Shown piece by piece: positions 25,554 through 34,040 of a DNA stretch of 64,000 nt; position 1 is the first letter of the stretch; the number at the start of each line of letters is the position of its first letter. The DNA is from JAAYYM01 sp964631375. GTDB taxonomy: Bacteria > Bacillota > Clostridia > Lachnospirales > Lachnospiraceae. A model generated the notes under the pieces. The model saw only the letters and a list, made by a program, of their open reading frames with translations, ran no database searches and was not told the DNA's origin. Location: the NCBI GenBank assembly GCA_964631375.1, contig CAZVYQ010000002.1, positions 1 through 64,000 on the forward strand, in the 5' to 3' direction. A program made the translations under genes and the position numbers.

Positions 25554-26786
25554 ATGAAAATGACACAGACACAGCTTGATATGCTGAAGGTGCAGCTCGA
25601 GAAGATCATGAAACACAGCCCGTTCTATCAGGAGAAGTTCAAAGGAATTGATGTAGCGGGAATCCAGACTCAGGAGGATTTTGAAAAGCTTCCGTTTACA
25701 TGGAAGGGTGACCTGAGAGAAGCCTATCCGCTCGGACTGATGGCAGTTCCGGAGGAGGAGATCATCCGTATTCATTCTTCATCAGGAACAACAGGAACTC
25801 CGATCATCATTCCGTATACACAGAAGGATGTAGATGACTGGGCAGATATGTTCGCAAGATGCTATGCGATGGCAGGCATTACCAATAAAGACAGAATCCA
25901 GATCACACCCGGCTATGGTCTGTGGACTGCAGGCATTGGTTTCCAAAACGGTGCAGAACGATTAGGGGCTATGGTCGTACCAATGGGACCCGGTAATACA
26001 GACAAACAGCTTCGTATGATGATGGATCTCAAGACTACCGTTTTATGTGCCACATCTTCGTATGCATTGCTACTTGCAGAGGAGATTGCAAAGCGTGGAA
26101 TCGGTGAGCATATACATTTGAAAAAGGGTGTCATCGGCTCTGAACGCTGGGGCGACAAGATGCGTAACCGTATCGCAAAGGAACTTGGTGTATCACTGTA
26201 TGATATCTATGGATTGACAGAAATCTATGGACCCGGAATCGCAATCAACTGTGATCACAGCAAGGCAATGCATTATTGGGATGATTATGTATACATTGAG
26301 ATTCTTGATCCGAAGACAGGAGAGCCTGTACCAGATGGTGAGGTAGGTGAGATTGTCATTACAACACTTGTCAAGGAGGGAGCACCGCTGATCAGATATC
26401 GTACGCATGATCTGTCCAGATTTGTTCCGGGTGACTGTCCATGCGGCAGCAAGCATCCAAGAATCGATACGTTGATCGGCAGAACAGATGATATGGTCAA
26501 GGTCAAGGGCTGCAACATCTTCCCAAGTCAGATCGAGGATGTCATCCGGGATGTCAAGGGAGCTTCCAGCGAGTATCAGGTTATGATCGATCACATCGAA
26601 GGCAAGGATATCCTGACACTCTTTATCGAGGTCAAGAAAAATGCAAGCAAGATGGATGTCGCCAATGAACTGGCAAGCCTATTTAAGATTAAGATCGGCA
26701 TGACACCACTTGTAAAGCCGGTAGAAATCGGCGAACTACCAAGAAGCGAGAAGAAATCACGCAGAATCTTTGATAACAGGTATTAA
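25554..26786 (+). CDS. paaK: phenylacetate-CoA ligase family AMP-forming enzyme
   Basis: A 410-residue adenylate-forming enzyme of the PaaK family, with the phosphate loop SSSGTTGTPIII, the YGLTEIYGPG block and the C-terminal RTDDMVKVKGCNIFP hinge. The family interconverts aryl acetates and their CoA esters. Next to iorAB it most likely works on the aryl-acetyl-CoA made by the oxidoreductase. In Clostridia and archaea such sets generate ATP from aromatic amino acids. A single operon is plausible despite the 72-bp gap. Confidence 0.9.
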   Translation: MKMTQTQLDMLKVQLEKIMKHSPFYQEKFKGIDVAGIQTQEDFEKLPFTWKGDLREAYPLGLMAVPEEEIIRIHSSSGTTGTPIIIPYTQKDVDDWADMFARCYAMAGITNKDRIQITPGYGLWTAGIGFQNGAERLGAMVVPMGPGNTDKQLRMMMDLKTTVLCATSSYALLLAEEIAKRGIGEHIHLKKGVIGSERWGDKMRNRIAKELGVSLYDIYGLTEIYGPGIAINCDHSKAMHYWDDYVYIEILDPKTGEPVPDGEVGEIVITTLVKEGAPLIRYRTHDLSRFVPGDCPCGSKHPRIDTLIGRTDDMVKVKGCNIFPSQIEDVIRDVKGASSEYQVMIDHIEGKDILTLFIEVKKNASKMDVANELASLFKIKIGMTPLVKPVEIGELPRSEKKSRRIFDNRY

Positions 26787-26823
26787 GGATTACTGGTTTA
26801 AAACATATCACATGACAACGAGC

Positions 26824-26862
26824 CGCTGTCAATATCAGATCAGATATTGCAGCGACTTTTTT
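26824..26862 (+). terminator. terminator after paaK
   Basis: CGCTG and CAATATC (26824-26836, one bulged T) pair with GATATTGCAGCG (26843-26854), followed by ACTTTTTT. This closes the iorA-iorB-paaK unit. The rest of the stretch to 27052 holds no gene I can support. Confidence 0.8.
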
Positions 26863-27052
26863 ATTGGTGTATCTGAAAAATCATACTTTAGTAGGATGAC
26901 AAAAGGAAACAGAATAGATATAATATTTACGGATTTAGTCTTTTATTTCATGTATTATAAGTTATTAAGGCATGATTTGAATTATAGTGTGGTTCGTATC
27001 ACGTCTGTGATGGTGACCCTGTTACTGTAAGGCAGTTTAGGAGGAAATGAGA

Positions 27053-28669
27053 ATGTATACAGGAAGTCAAATAGCGGGATGGATGAAGAGAGGATTGGGC
27101 TTTGCGGCAGTTCTACTGGCGTATCTGATACTGGCAAAGCCGGTTGAGGTTTGGGCAGCAACAGATACGAGCATTACTTTTCGTAATGGTCAAAATGAAT
27201 ATACATTAACTGATCAAAAAAATCCTTATTTTGATTCTGAAGTAAGCTTGCCTAAGGAGGGAAATACGAAATATTACAAATTGTTTTTTTCTTCAGAGAC
27301 TTCAGCGACTTCAGAATCAGATGCGGATTTAAAAATCAGACTTGAGAACTATATATACAAAATAGATATATTACGTGATATTTCACTATCATATAATAGT
27401 AATAATACTAGTAAACTTAGTACTATAAATATTTCTAATAGAGTTAATCCACCTAATGGTTGTAAAAATTTTGAGATTAACTTAAATGGACATAGACTAG
27501 AAGCGAAAAATAGTGGTCCAGGTAGTGCGATGTTTTTAAAAACTGATCCAGATAATTATTCTGCTCGTTGTACGATTACAGGTGATGGAGAGTTGATTTT
27601 AATTAATGATTCAAGTAATGATTCAAGTAATGCAACAGAAGGATTACTGATAAGTGGTGTGAAACTTTATATTATAACCGGAAATTTGAAAATCGATGTT
27701 TGTCAAACAAATAGTAGTGCAATTAGGCTTAATGATAGTGCTAATGGTGGATTTTTATTAGGAAACTCAGCTGGAATGGATCTGCGGAGTACAGGCACGA
27801 ACGGAAAGATTTTAACTAAAGAATTAGGCTCTTTCAGCGTACATGGAGTAGATAAAGATGAGAAAATAAATACTACAAATCCATATATTGTAAGTGCATT
27901 CAACAGTCTAGACATTACACCGGAGTCTCCGACAATTCTGAGAGGCAGCACATTAGATTTCACAGCGAATCTAGGTGGATGGAATATTGATAGTACGAAT
28001 GTTCCAATCACCTGGGAGCTGGAAGGGGCTTCAAATCCTAATACGACTTTGTCTGCAAGTGGACAGCTGAGCGTGAGCGGTGATGAGTCTGCGGACACAT
28101 TGACAGTCAAGGCTACTGCAACATATGCTGGTACCACCAGAACAGGAACAGCGATGGTGAAGGTGACAAACAAGCCTGAAGAGGTTACTGAAGAGGTTAC
28201 AAAGGAGGAATCTAACCCACAGAAGGAAACACCACAGCTGCAGTCTGTGCTGCCTATGGGCAGTGTCTTTGCTACAGTCATTGGTATTGACGGCAAGGAA
28301 AGCAGTATGAATCTGAAGGTGTTGAATCCTGTTACACGAGATTGCGAGAACCAGAAGACCTATGCAACCTGGTATGCAGTCAAGCAATATGGCAAAAATG
28401 CAACGGTCACAATGCTCTTGAGCTACGATATCTATGCACCTTACGGAGCGGATACACTCTTGAAGCGGACCGAAAGAGCACTCACCATCAAGAATACCGG
28501 AGCAAAGCCGGGAGATATCATTTATGTAGAGTATTATAATCAGGAGACAAAGAGGCATGAGGTTCTTCCATGCACAGTGAATGCAGATGGTTCCGTATCC
28601 TTTACGATTCCGATGCTGGGTGATGTATCTACCATCTCTATCTTTAGAGTAGAAGGTTCGAACAAATAA
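27053..28669 (+). CDS. secreted mosaic protein with Ig-like domain
   Basis: A 538-residue exported protein. A signal peptide spans residues 1 to about 35 (cleavage near VWA-A). Residues 40-280 are Asn/Ser-rich and built mainly of short beta-strand-like segments (NLNGHRLEAK, GDGELILIND), reminiscent of a beta-helix. Residues 285-372 look like a bacterial Ig-like domain (PESPTILRGSTLDFTANLGG, SASGQLSVSG). A Glu/Thr linker leads to a C-terminal domain of about 140 residues with no LPxTG or membrane anchor. The first half is visibly more AT-rich than the second. The start at 27053 is preferred to the ATG at 27047 because AGGAGG ends only two bases before the latter. Function unknown; probably surface-associated. 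Confidence 0.7.
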   Translation: MYTGSQIAGWMKRGLGFAAVLLAYLILAKPVEVWAATDTSITFRNGQNEYTLTDQKNPYFDSEVSLPKEGNTKYYKLFFSSETSATSESDADLKIRLENYIYKIDILRDISLSYNSNNTSKLSTINISNRVNPPNGCKNFEINLNGHRLEAKNSGPGSAMFLKTDPDNYSARCTITGDGELILINDSSNDSSNATEGLLISGVKLYIITGNLKIDVCQTNSSAIRLNDSANGGFLLGNSAGMDLRSTGTNGKILTKELGSFSVHGVDKDEKINTTNPYIVSAFNSLDITPESPTILRGSTLDFTANLGGWNIDSTNVPITWELEGASNPNTTLSASGQLSVSGDESADTLTVKATATYAGTTRTGTAMVKVTNKPEEVTEEVTKEESNPQKETPQLQSVLPMGSVFATVIGIDGKESSMNLKVLNPVTRDCENQKTYATWYAVKQYGKNATVTMLLSYDIYAPYGADTLLKRTERALTIKNTGAKPGDIIYVEYYNQETKRHEVLPCTVNADGSVSFTIPMLGDVSTISIFRVEGSNK

Positions 28670-28686
28670 AATAAACACAACCATCA

Positions 28687-28722
28687 AGAGAAACAGGTCA
28701 AATGTGTTTGGCTTGTTTCTCT
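28687..28722 (+). terminator. hairpin after the secreted protein gene
   Basis: AGAGAAACA (28687-28695) pairs exactly with TGTTTCTCT (28714-28722). No long T-run follows, so termination may be weak. Confidence 0.5.
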
Positions 28723-28768
28723 ATATATGATTTGGTTTGAAAAAGCTATGGGAGTTATGTGGATATGA

Positions 28769-29101
28769 TATGATTATAAGAAGGAATCCTACAGCATACT
28801 CGGTGCGAGAAAAGAGATGGATGAGAGTGGAATGGCTGAAAAGGAACTTAGAAAACTGGAAAGAGGAGATGTGATCACACCGTTGTTCTATACGATATCC
28901 TTTTCTGACGAGAATGATCTTATGTATTATGAAGGTGATTCCTTTACGGTGGAAGATGAGCCTGTATTTGCAGATCAGAATATGGGAGACGGAGAGTATA
29001 CCATGATGTTTGAAATGGTTGATATACAAAATGTATCCGCATACTCTGATTATGTGACATTTTATGTTGAGGGTGATGAGATTACCACGGAGGTATATTA
29101 G
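28769..29101 (+). pseudogene. C-terminal remnant, possibly of a clostripain-family peptidase
   Basis: The open frame between the stop at 28766 and the TAG at 29099-29101 begins YDYKKESYSILGARK and continues ELRKLERGDVITPLFYTI and a YEGDSFTVEDEP segment. This pattern of GDVI, a Tyr-rich strand and a G-D-x-x-T-V element resembles the tail of clostripain (C11) peptidases of Lachnospiraceae. There is no catalytic domain, no signal peptide and no clear ribosome binding site before the first internal ATG (28817). It is most simply a decayed fragment. It could instead be a small unknown gene of 94 residues. Confidence 0.4.
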
Positions 29102-29164
29102 CGAGATGAAGAAGGTAAGCTTAAGAGAATGACTGCGTTATGTATTAATCGTAGCCGCAGAGAA

Positions 29165-30289
29165 TTAATCCTGTAGATCGGTATATTTTTCGTTTCGATT
29201 TTTCCCAAAGTGCTTTGCCTGATAAAGTGTGCGGTCAGCGAGAGCAATCCATTCATCGGCACTTTGGTTTTCGAGGAGTGTTGCGAGACCACCGCTAAAG
29301 GTAACAGATAACTTTGTGTTGAAATCAAATGTCAGTGCTGAGAATGCAAGACGGAGCTTTTCAGCCAGTAAGTAGGCGCTTTCGAGTGAATAATGCTGCA
29401 TGATCAGGATGATTTCCTCGCCGCCATAGCGATATGCACTCACATTACGTCCTGTGAACTGTCTGATGGTATCGGACAGTTTGATCAAGACTTCGTCACC
29501 ATTAATATGACCGTAGGTATCGTTGATTCGCTTAAAATCATCAACATCCAGCAATAACATCTGGCAGTTGCCGCCGGTCAGACCAAGCTTGATGCATTCA
29601 TCAATTTTCTCATTGAGTGCCATACGATTGTAGATGCCCATCAAGGAATCCAGATGCAGTTCTTCAATCAATGCTTTTTCACGTTGATTACTCTTTGCAA
29701 TATTATCAAATTGTTCGTTGACATAGGAGATCATCAGGAAGGCACCGATCTGTGAAACGAGGATGACCAGTACTGCAAGACCATAATCAGACAATAACTG
29801 AGGATCGTTGTGTCTTAGTTCAGTGGAAGCAACAAATGCAGATGCAGTCAGTGAAATCAGAGAGGCGATCGTGATCGCACGCGTCAATCTGCGATTGGCA
29901 AAGATTACGGATACAAAGATCGATAATATGGGGAGCATTAACAGAGGTCCATACACATAATGAATGAATTGTGTGTTTGCACACAGAAAATAGATCAGCA
30001 CACAGGACCAGATGTTTTTTGCAGTGTCCGACAGCTTCGGTGAATGGATGAAGTGATAGGTTAGCAATATGATGATCAGATTCAATGTAGATGGAATATA
30101 GATGAATCTGAATTGGTACAATAAATTGGGAAGAAACAGGGATTTGGTATTAGAATCTATTAAATAGATGACGATTTCTGTTACGCTCCCGATCACAGCG
30201 AGTAGAACACATATTTTAAACAAATGAACACGCCAGCGTTCATTTATTTTTTCTTTTAACTTCGTTGATCGTTCCACGTCATAATTCAT
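29165..30289 (-). CDS. membrane diguanylate cyclase (GGDEF)
   Basis: A 374-residue protein with about six hydrophobic segments in the first 190 residues and a C-terminal GGDEF domain. The active-site motif is GGEEI near residue 289, preceded by DSLMGIYNRMALNEKI and DVDDFKRINDTYGH, so it should make cyclic di-GMP. The allosteric inhibitory RxxD five residues upstream is not present (RNVS instead). The ATG at 30289 has GGAGG ten bases upstream. An in-frame TTG extension to 30442 lacks one. It may feed the same second messenger pool that the HD-GYP protein at 49373 degrades. Confidence 0.9.
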   Translation of the reverse strand: MNYDVERSTKLKEKINERWRVHLFKICVLLAVIGSVTEIVIYLIDSNTKSLFLPNLLYQFRFIYIPSTLNLIIILLTYHFIHSPKLSDTAKNIWSCVLIYFLCANTQFIHYVYGPLLMLPILSIFVSVIFANRRLTRAITIASLISLTASAFVASTELRHNDPQLLSDYGLAVLVILVSQIGAFLMISYVNEQFDNIAKSNQREKALIEELHLDSLMGIYNRMALNEKIDECIKLGLTGGNCQMLLLDVDDFKRINDTYGHINGDEVLIKLSDTIRQFTGRNVSAYRYGGEEIILIMQHYSLESAYLLAEKLRLAFSALTFDFNTKLSVTFSGGLATLLENQSADEWIALADRTLYQAKHFGKNRNEKYTDLQD

Positions 30290-30442
30290 GAGTGTCAGTC
30301 CTCCGGTTAAACATAATGGTAATATGACATCTGTACCCACTTCAATAGTATAGCACATCAAACCTATAACAGCCAGCACGAATTCGATCCTTATGATGGG
30401 AAATGTTAAGGTGTTTTTTATAGAAACGTAATCAGGACACAA

Positions 30443-30471
30443 TTGATTTTATTTCTGGAATCCCTTATACT
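30443..30471 (+). promoter_or_regulatory. sigma-A-type promoter for ylxM-ffh
   Basis: TTGATT (30443-30448), 17-bp spacer, TATACT (30466-30471), 57 bp before ylxM. Confidence 0.65.
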
Positions 30472-30527
30472 GTATAGGCATCGATTTATGATTGGAAAAT
30501 GTTTGGGATAGATTTAGGGTAGGATGA

Positions 30528-30860
30528 ATGGAAAAGATCGTAGAACAGGGTATTTTATTTGATTTCTATGGAGAACTGCTGACAGAGCATCAGCGAAAGA
30601 TCTATGAAGAAGCGATCAGTGAAGATCTGTCACTGAGTGAACTGGCTGAGGAGTATGGAATCAGCAGACAGGGCGTACATGATCTGATCAAGAGATGTGA
30701 CAAGACGCTGCAGGAGTATGAAGATAAGCTGCATTTGATTGCAAAGTTTCAACAAACCAAAGAAATTGCGAAGCGAATCAGTTTGCTTGCGGAACAAAAT
30801 CAAGATCATGAAATTATGAAGCTGTCTGAAGAAATATTGAGTATCAATGATTTTGTATAG
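30528..30860 (+). CDS. ylxM: YlxM family SRP-associated DNA-binding protein
   Basis: A 110-residue UPF0122 protein with a sigma-70 region-4-like helix-turn-helix (LSELAEEYGISRQGVHDLIKRCDK, quoted in part) near residues 30-55. YlxM is encoded with ffh in most Firmicutes and has been shown in some to affect SRP function. The gene ends only 22 bp before the ffh start. Confidence 0.92.
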   Translation: MEKIVEQGILFDFYGELLTEHQRKIYEEAISEDLSLSELAEEYGISRQGVHDLIKRCDKTLQEYEDKLHLIAKFQQTKEIAKRISLLAEQNQDHEIMKLSEEILSINDFV

Positions 30861-30882
30861 AATAGGATTAGGAGTATGTGAA

Positions 30883-32253
30883 ATGGCATTTGAGAGTTTA
30901 ACGGAGAAGTTACAAAATGTATTTAAGAATCTACGAAGCAAAGGGCGTTTGACAGAGGCTGATGTCAAGGCAGCACTGAAAGAAGTCAAGATGGCACTGC
31001 TGGAGGCTGATGTTAATTTTAAGGTGGTCAAGCAGTTTGTGAAGTCAGTGGAGGAACGGGCAGTCGGTCAGGATGTGATGAATGGACTGAATCCCGGACA
31101 GATGGTCATCAAGATCGTTAATGAGGAAATGACAGCACTGATGGGTTCGGAGACGACAGAGATCAAACTACAGCCGGGGCAGGCAAAGACAGTGATCATG
31201 ATGTGTGGTCTACAGGGTGCTGGTAAGACAACGACTACGGCAAAGATTGCTGGTAAGCTGAAACAAAAGGGCAAGAAGTGTCTACTGGTAGCCTGTGATG
31301 TATATCGCCCAGCGGCAATCAAGCAGCTGCAGATCAATGGTGAGAAGCAGGATGTAGATGTGTTCTCAATGGGAGACAATCAGAAACCTGTTGACATTGC
31401 AAAGGCTGCATTGGCCCACGCTGAAAAAAATGGACATCATATCATTATTTTAGATACGGCAGGACGACTTCAAATTGATGAAGAAATGATGGCAGAATTG
31501 CAGGAGATCAAGAGTCATATTGAGGTACATCAGACCTTGCTTGTTGTGGATGCCATGACCGGTCAGGATGCAGTCAATGTCGCAAAGGATTTTGATGATA
31601 AGATTGGTGTGGATGGTATCATTTTATCTAAAATGGATGGTGATGCCAGAGGTGGAGCAGCACTTTCCGTCAAGGCTGTCACGGGAAAGCCGATTCTCTA
31701 TGTTGGTATGGGTGAAAAACTGTCTGATCTGGAACAGTTCTATCCTGACAGAATGGCAAACCGAATCTTGGGGATGGGAGATGTACTGACGCTCATTGAA
31801 AAGGTTCAGGAGAATATGGGTGACATCGATGAAGATAAAGAAAAGCAGATGGCACAAAAGTTAAAAAAGGGTAAGTTTGATTTTGAAGATTATCTCGAGA
31901 GTATGACACAGATGAAAAAAATGGGCGGTATGTCCAGTGTACTCGGGATGATGGGAGGTCTTGGAGGCCTTGGCGGTAAGGGCGTAAATACAGCCGATAT
32001 CGAGTCTATGGTGGATGATAAAAAGATGGCTCGTACAGAAGCAATTGTTTTATCGATGACCAAAAAGGAACGCCAGAATCCGGATATCTTAAACCCAAGT
32101 CGAAAACACAGAATTGCAAAGGGAGCAGGCGTGGATATTGCAGAGGTGAATCGTTTGGTAAAGCAGTTTGAGCAGTCTAAGAAAATGATGAAACAGCTTC
32201 CGGGGATGATGGGAGGCATGGGAAAACGCGGGAAGTTCAAAATGCCGTTTTAG
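30883..32253 (+). CDS. ffh: signal recognition particle protein Ffh
   Basis: The 456-residue SRP54 GTPase that binds signal peptides at the ribosome and docks on FtsY. The N domain is followed by a G domain with GLQGAGKTTTTAKIAG, DTAGRLQID and SKMDGDARGG. The methionine-rich M domain (KKMGGMSSVLGMMGG, MMKQLPGMMGG) binds 4.5S RNA. The ATG at 30883 has TAGGAG upstream. An in-frame ATG at 30847 lies within ylxM. Confidence 0.97.
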   Translation: MAFESLTEKLQNVFKNLRSKGRLTEADVKAALKEVKMALLEADVNFKVVKQFVKSVEERAVGQDVMNGLNPGQMVIKIVNEEMTALMGSETTEIKLQPGQAKTVIMMCGLQGAGKTTTTAKIAGKLKQKGKKCLLVACDVYRPAAIKQLQINGEKQDVDVFSMGDNQKPVDIAKAALAHAEKNGHHIIILDTAGRLQIDEEMMAELQEIKSHIEVHQTLLVVDAMTGQDAVNVAKDFDDKIGVDGIILSKMDGDARGGAALSVKAVTGKPILYVGMGEKLSDLEQFYPDRMANRILGMGDVLTLIEKVQENMGDIDEDKEKQMAQKLKKGKFDFEDYLESMTQMKKMGGMSSVLGMMGGLGGLGGKGVNTADIESMVDDKKMARTEAIVLSMTKKERQNPDILNPSRKHRIAKGAGVDIAEVNRLVKQFEQSKKMMKQLPGMMGGMGKRGKFKMPF

Positions 32254-32268
32254 TAAGCTAAGGAATGA

Positions 32269-32757
32269 TTATGAAAAATACCAGCCTTCAAATTCACTTC
32301 CGCGTTCAAAACCAACGATGAAAAAGTCAGAATCAGAACCTCCTGCCGTGTTTTTAATGGAGTATTCGGTATTAACAGGAAGCTTGCCATAGATGAATCT
32401 GTCTTGACAGCAAGCAGCATCCAGATGACAGCATTCTGTAAAGTAGATACGCTCTTTTTCCTGAATAGAGGATGGATCGCGAAGCTCGATTTGTTGATTG
32501 ACAAAATCATTAAAGGAAGGCTGTTCTTTACCCTTTAATAATTCCATAAAGGTGCAGGATTGATGAACAGGCACACCAGTATTGCGAACTACAAGTAAGG
32601 ACACACCAAATGCCTTTCTTTTTTCATAGACATATTGATAAAAGTCCTCAAAAACGATCTGGTCATAGAGATATTCATTTAAATGATTTTTCTTTTGAAA
32701 TTCTTTTACATAGGGTGCGGCACCGTTTCGCAAATTCAGTTTTTGTCTGAGTTCCAT
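32269..32757 (-). CDS. hypothetical protein
   Basis: This 162-residue soluble protein is not recognised. It has no signal peptide and no membrane segment. A cysteine-rich stretch FTECCHLDAACCQDRF near residue 110 could hold metal or a disulfide. GGAGG lies eight bases before the ATG at 32757. It runs against ffh and its stop is 16 bp from the ffh stop, so it is a stand-alone insertion between ffh and rpsP. Confidence 0.65.
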   Translation of the reverse strand: MELRQKLNLRNGAAPYVKEFQKKNHLNEYLYDQIVFEDFYQYVYEKRKAFGVSLLVVRNTGVPVHQSCTFMELLKGKEQPSFNDFVNQQIELRDPSSIQEKERIYFTECCHLDAACCQDRFIYGKLPVNTEYSIKNTAGGSDSDFFIVGFERGSEFEGWYFS

Positions 32758-32834
32758 TGTATTATCCTCCGTCATCATTGTACTATTTTAATATCATAAA
32801 GTAAAGATTGAACGAAGGTGTAAAGAAAAAATAC

Positions 32835-32863
32835 TTGACACCCAAACAATAATCCTGTATGCT
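32835..32863 (+). promoter_or_regulatory. sigma-A-type promoter for the rpsP operon
   Basis: Perfect TTGACA (32835-32840), 17-bp spacer, TATGCT (32858-32863). Confidence 0.75.
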
Positions 32864-32919
32864 AAACAAGGTTTGTAAAATCAGATGAAACCAAATCATA
32901 TACTATGGAGGTGAAAGAC

Positions 32920-33165
32920 ATGGCAGTTAAAATCAGATTGAGAAGAATGGGACAGAAGAAGGCTCCTTTTTATAGAATCGTTGTTGCAGATTCACGTTCT
33001 CCAAGAGACGGAAGATGTATCGAGGAGATCGGAACATATGACCCAAACACAGATCCCAGTACATTCAAGGTAGATGAAGAGAAGGCTAAAAAGTGGCTTG
33101 CTTCAGGAGCACAGCCGACAGAGGTAGTAGGAAAGCTCTTTAAGCTTGCTGGAATCGAGAAATAA
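32920..33165 (+). CDS. rpsP: 30S ribosomal protein S16
   Basis: An 81-residue protein beginning MAVKIRLRRMGQKKAPFYRI, the S16 signature, which is required for 30S assembly. The ATG at 32920 has GGAGGTGA eight bases upstream; that Shine-Dalgarno follows another in-frame ATG at 32905, which is therefore unlikely to be used. First gene of the ribosome-maturation operon. Confidence 0.97.
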   Translation: MAVKIRLRRMGQKKAPFYRIVVADSRSPRDGRCIEEIGTYDPNTDPSTFKVDEEKAKKWLASGAQPTEVVGKLFKLAGIEK

Positions 33166-33186
33166 TAAAACTACGGAGGTGGATGT

Positions 33187-33417
33187 ATGAAAGAGCTAGT
33201 TGAAGTAATCGCAAAATCTCTTGTAGAAAATCCGGATGAAGTAGTTGTAACTCAGACTGAAAACGATAAGACGATTGTTATCGAATTACGCGTAGCACAG
33301 TCAGATATGGGTAAAGTAATCGGCAAACAGGGACGTATTGCAAAGGCCATCCGTTCCGTTGTCAAGGCAGCATCCGCTAAGGAAAACAAGAAAGTAGTAG
33401 TAGATATTGTACAGTAG
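33187..33417 (+). CDS. khpA: KH-domain RNA-binding protein
   Basis: A 76-residue single type-II KH domain with the GxxG loop region MGKVIGKQGRIAKAIR. KhpA pairs with KhpB in many Firmicutes and binds many transcripts. Position between rpsP and rimM is conserved (ylqC in Bacillus). Confidence 0.94.
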   Translation: MKELVEVIAKSLVENPDEVVVTQTENDKTIVIELRVAQSDMGKVIGKQGRIAKAIRSVVKAASAKENKKVVVDIVQ

Positions 33418-33461
33418 AATCCATATGAGAGGCTGACTGGACAAAATCAAACTGATATGAG

Positions 33462-33491
33462 CGACTCAGGGACTCCATTGTTTCTGAGTCG
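33462..33491 (+). terminator. hairpin between khpA and rimM
   Basis: CGACTCAG (33462-33469) pairs exactly with CTGAGTCG (33484-33491) over a 14-base loop and is followed by TTGTTATA. The T-run is poor, so it may act as an attenuator or processing site that lowers rimM-trmD expression relative to rpsP. Confidence 0.5.
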
Positions 33492-33515
33492 TTGTTATAT
33501 GAAAGAGAGGATATG

Positions 33516-34022
33516 ATGGAACAACAGCTGCAGGTTGGAATTATTTCATCCATGCATGGAGTCAGAGGAGAAGTCAAGGTTTTTCCGACGACGGATGATA
33601 TCAGTCGTTTCAGGAAACTAAAGGAAGTCATACTGGATACGGGAAAAGAACAGATGATACTGACGATTGAAGGTGTGAAATTCTTCAAACAATTTGCTAT
33701 ATTAAAATTTAAGGGCTACGATAGTATTAATGACATCGAACAGTATAAGGGTAAGAGTCTCTATGTAACCAGAGAGAATGCAGTGAAGCTGCAAAAGGAT
33801 GAATATTTTGTGGCTGATTTGATCGGACTCACAGTTGTAGATGAGGAGGATCAGACACTTGGAACTATGACAGACTATATGGAAACCGGTGCAAACGATG
33901 TCTATATAATCACCATGACAGACGGCAGAGAATTACTGTTGCCCGCTATCAAGCAGTGTATCCTACAGGTGGATATTGAAAAGAGAATCATGAAGGTTCA
34001 TGTGATGGATGGACTTTTGTAA
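33516..34022 (+). CDS. rimM: ribosome maturation factor RimM
   Basis: A 168-residue two-barrel protein that helps assemble the 30S head. N-terminal VGIISSMHGVRGEVKVFP is typical, and the C-terminal PRC-barrel begins near DEYFVADLIGLTV. Two adjacent ATGs at 33513 and 33516 are possible; 33516 has the better distance from AGAGAGG. The upstream in-frame TTG at 33492 overlaps the hairpin. Confidence 0.94.
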   Translation: MEQQLQVGIISSMHGVRGEVKVFPTTDDISRFRKLKEVILDTGKEQMILTIEGVKFFKQFAILKFKGYDSINDIEQYKGKSLYVTRENAVKLQKDEYFVADLIGLTVVDEEDQTLGTMTDYMETGANDVYIITMTDGRELLLPAIKQCILQVDIEKRIMKVHVMDGLL

Positions 34023-34040
34023 CGATAGAGGTGATATGAG

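Noticed and set aside
26770..27030. Small open frame after paaK
   Set aside because: It overlaps paaK and the paaK terminator, has no ribosome binding site and low-complexity AT-rich composition.
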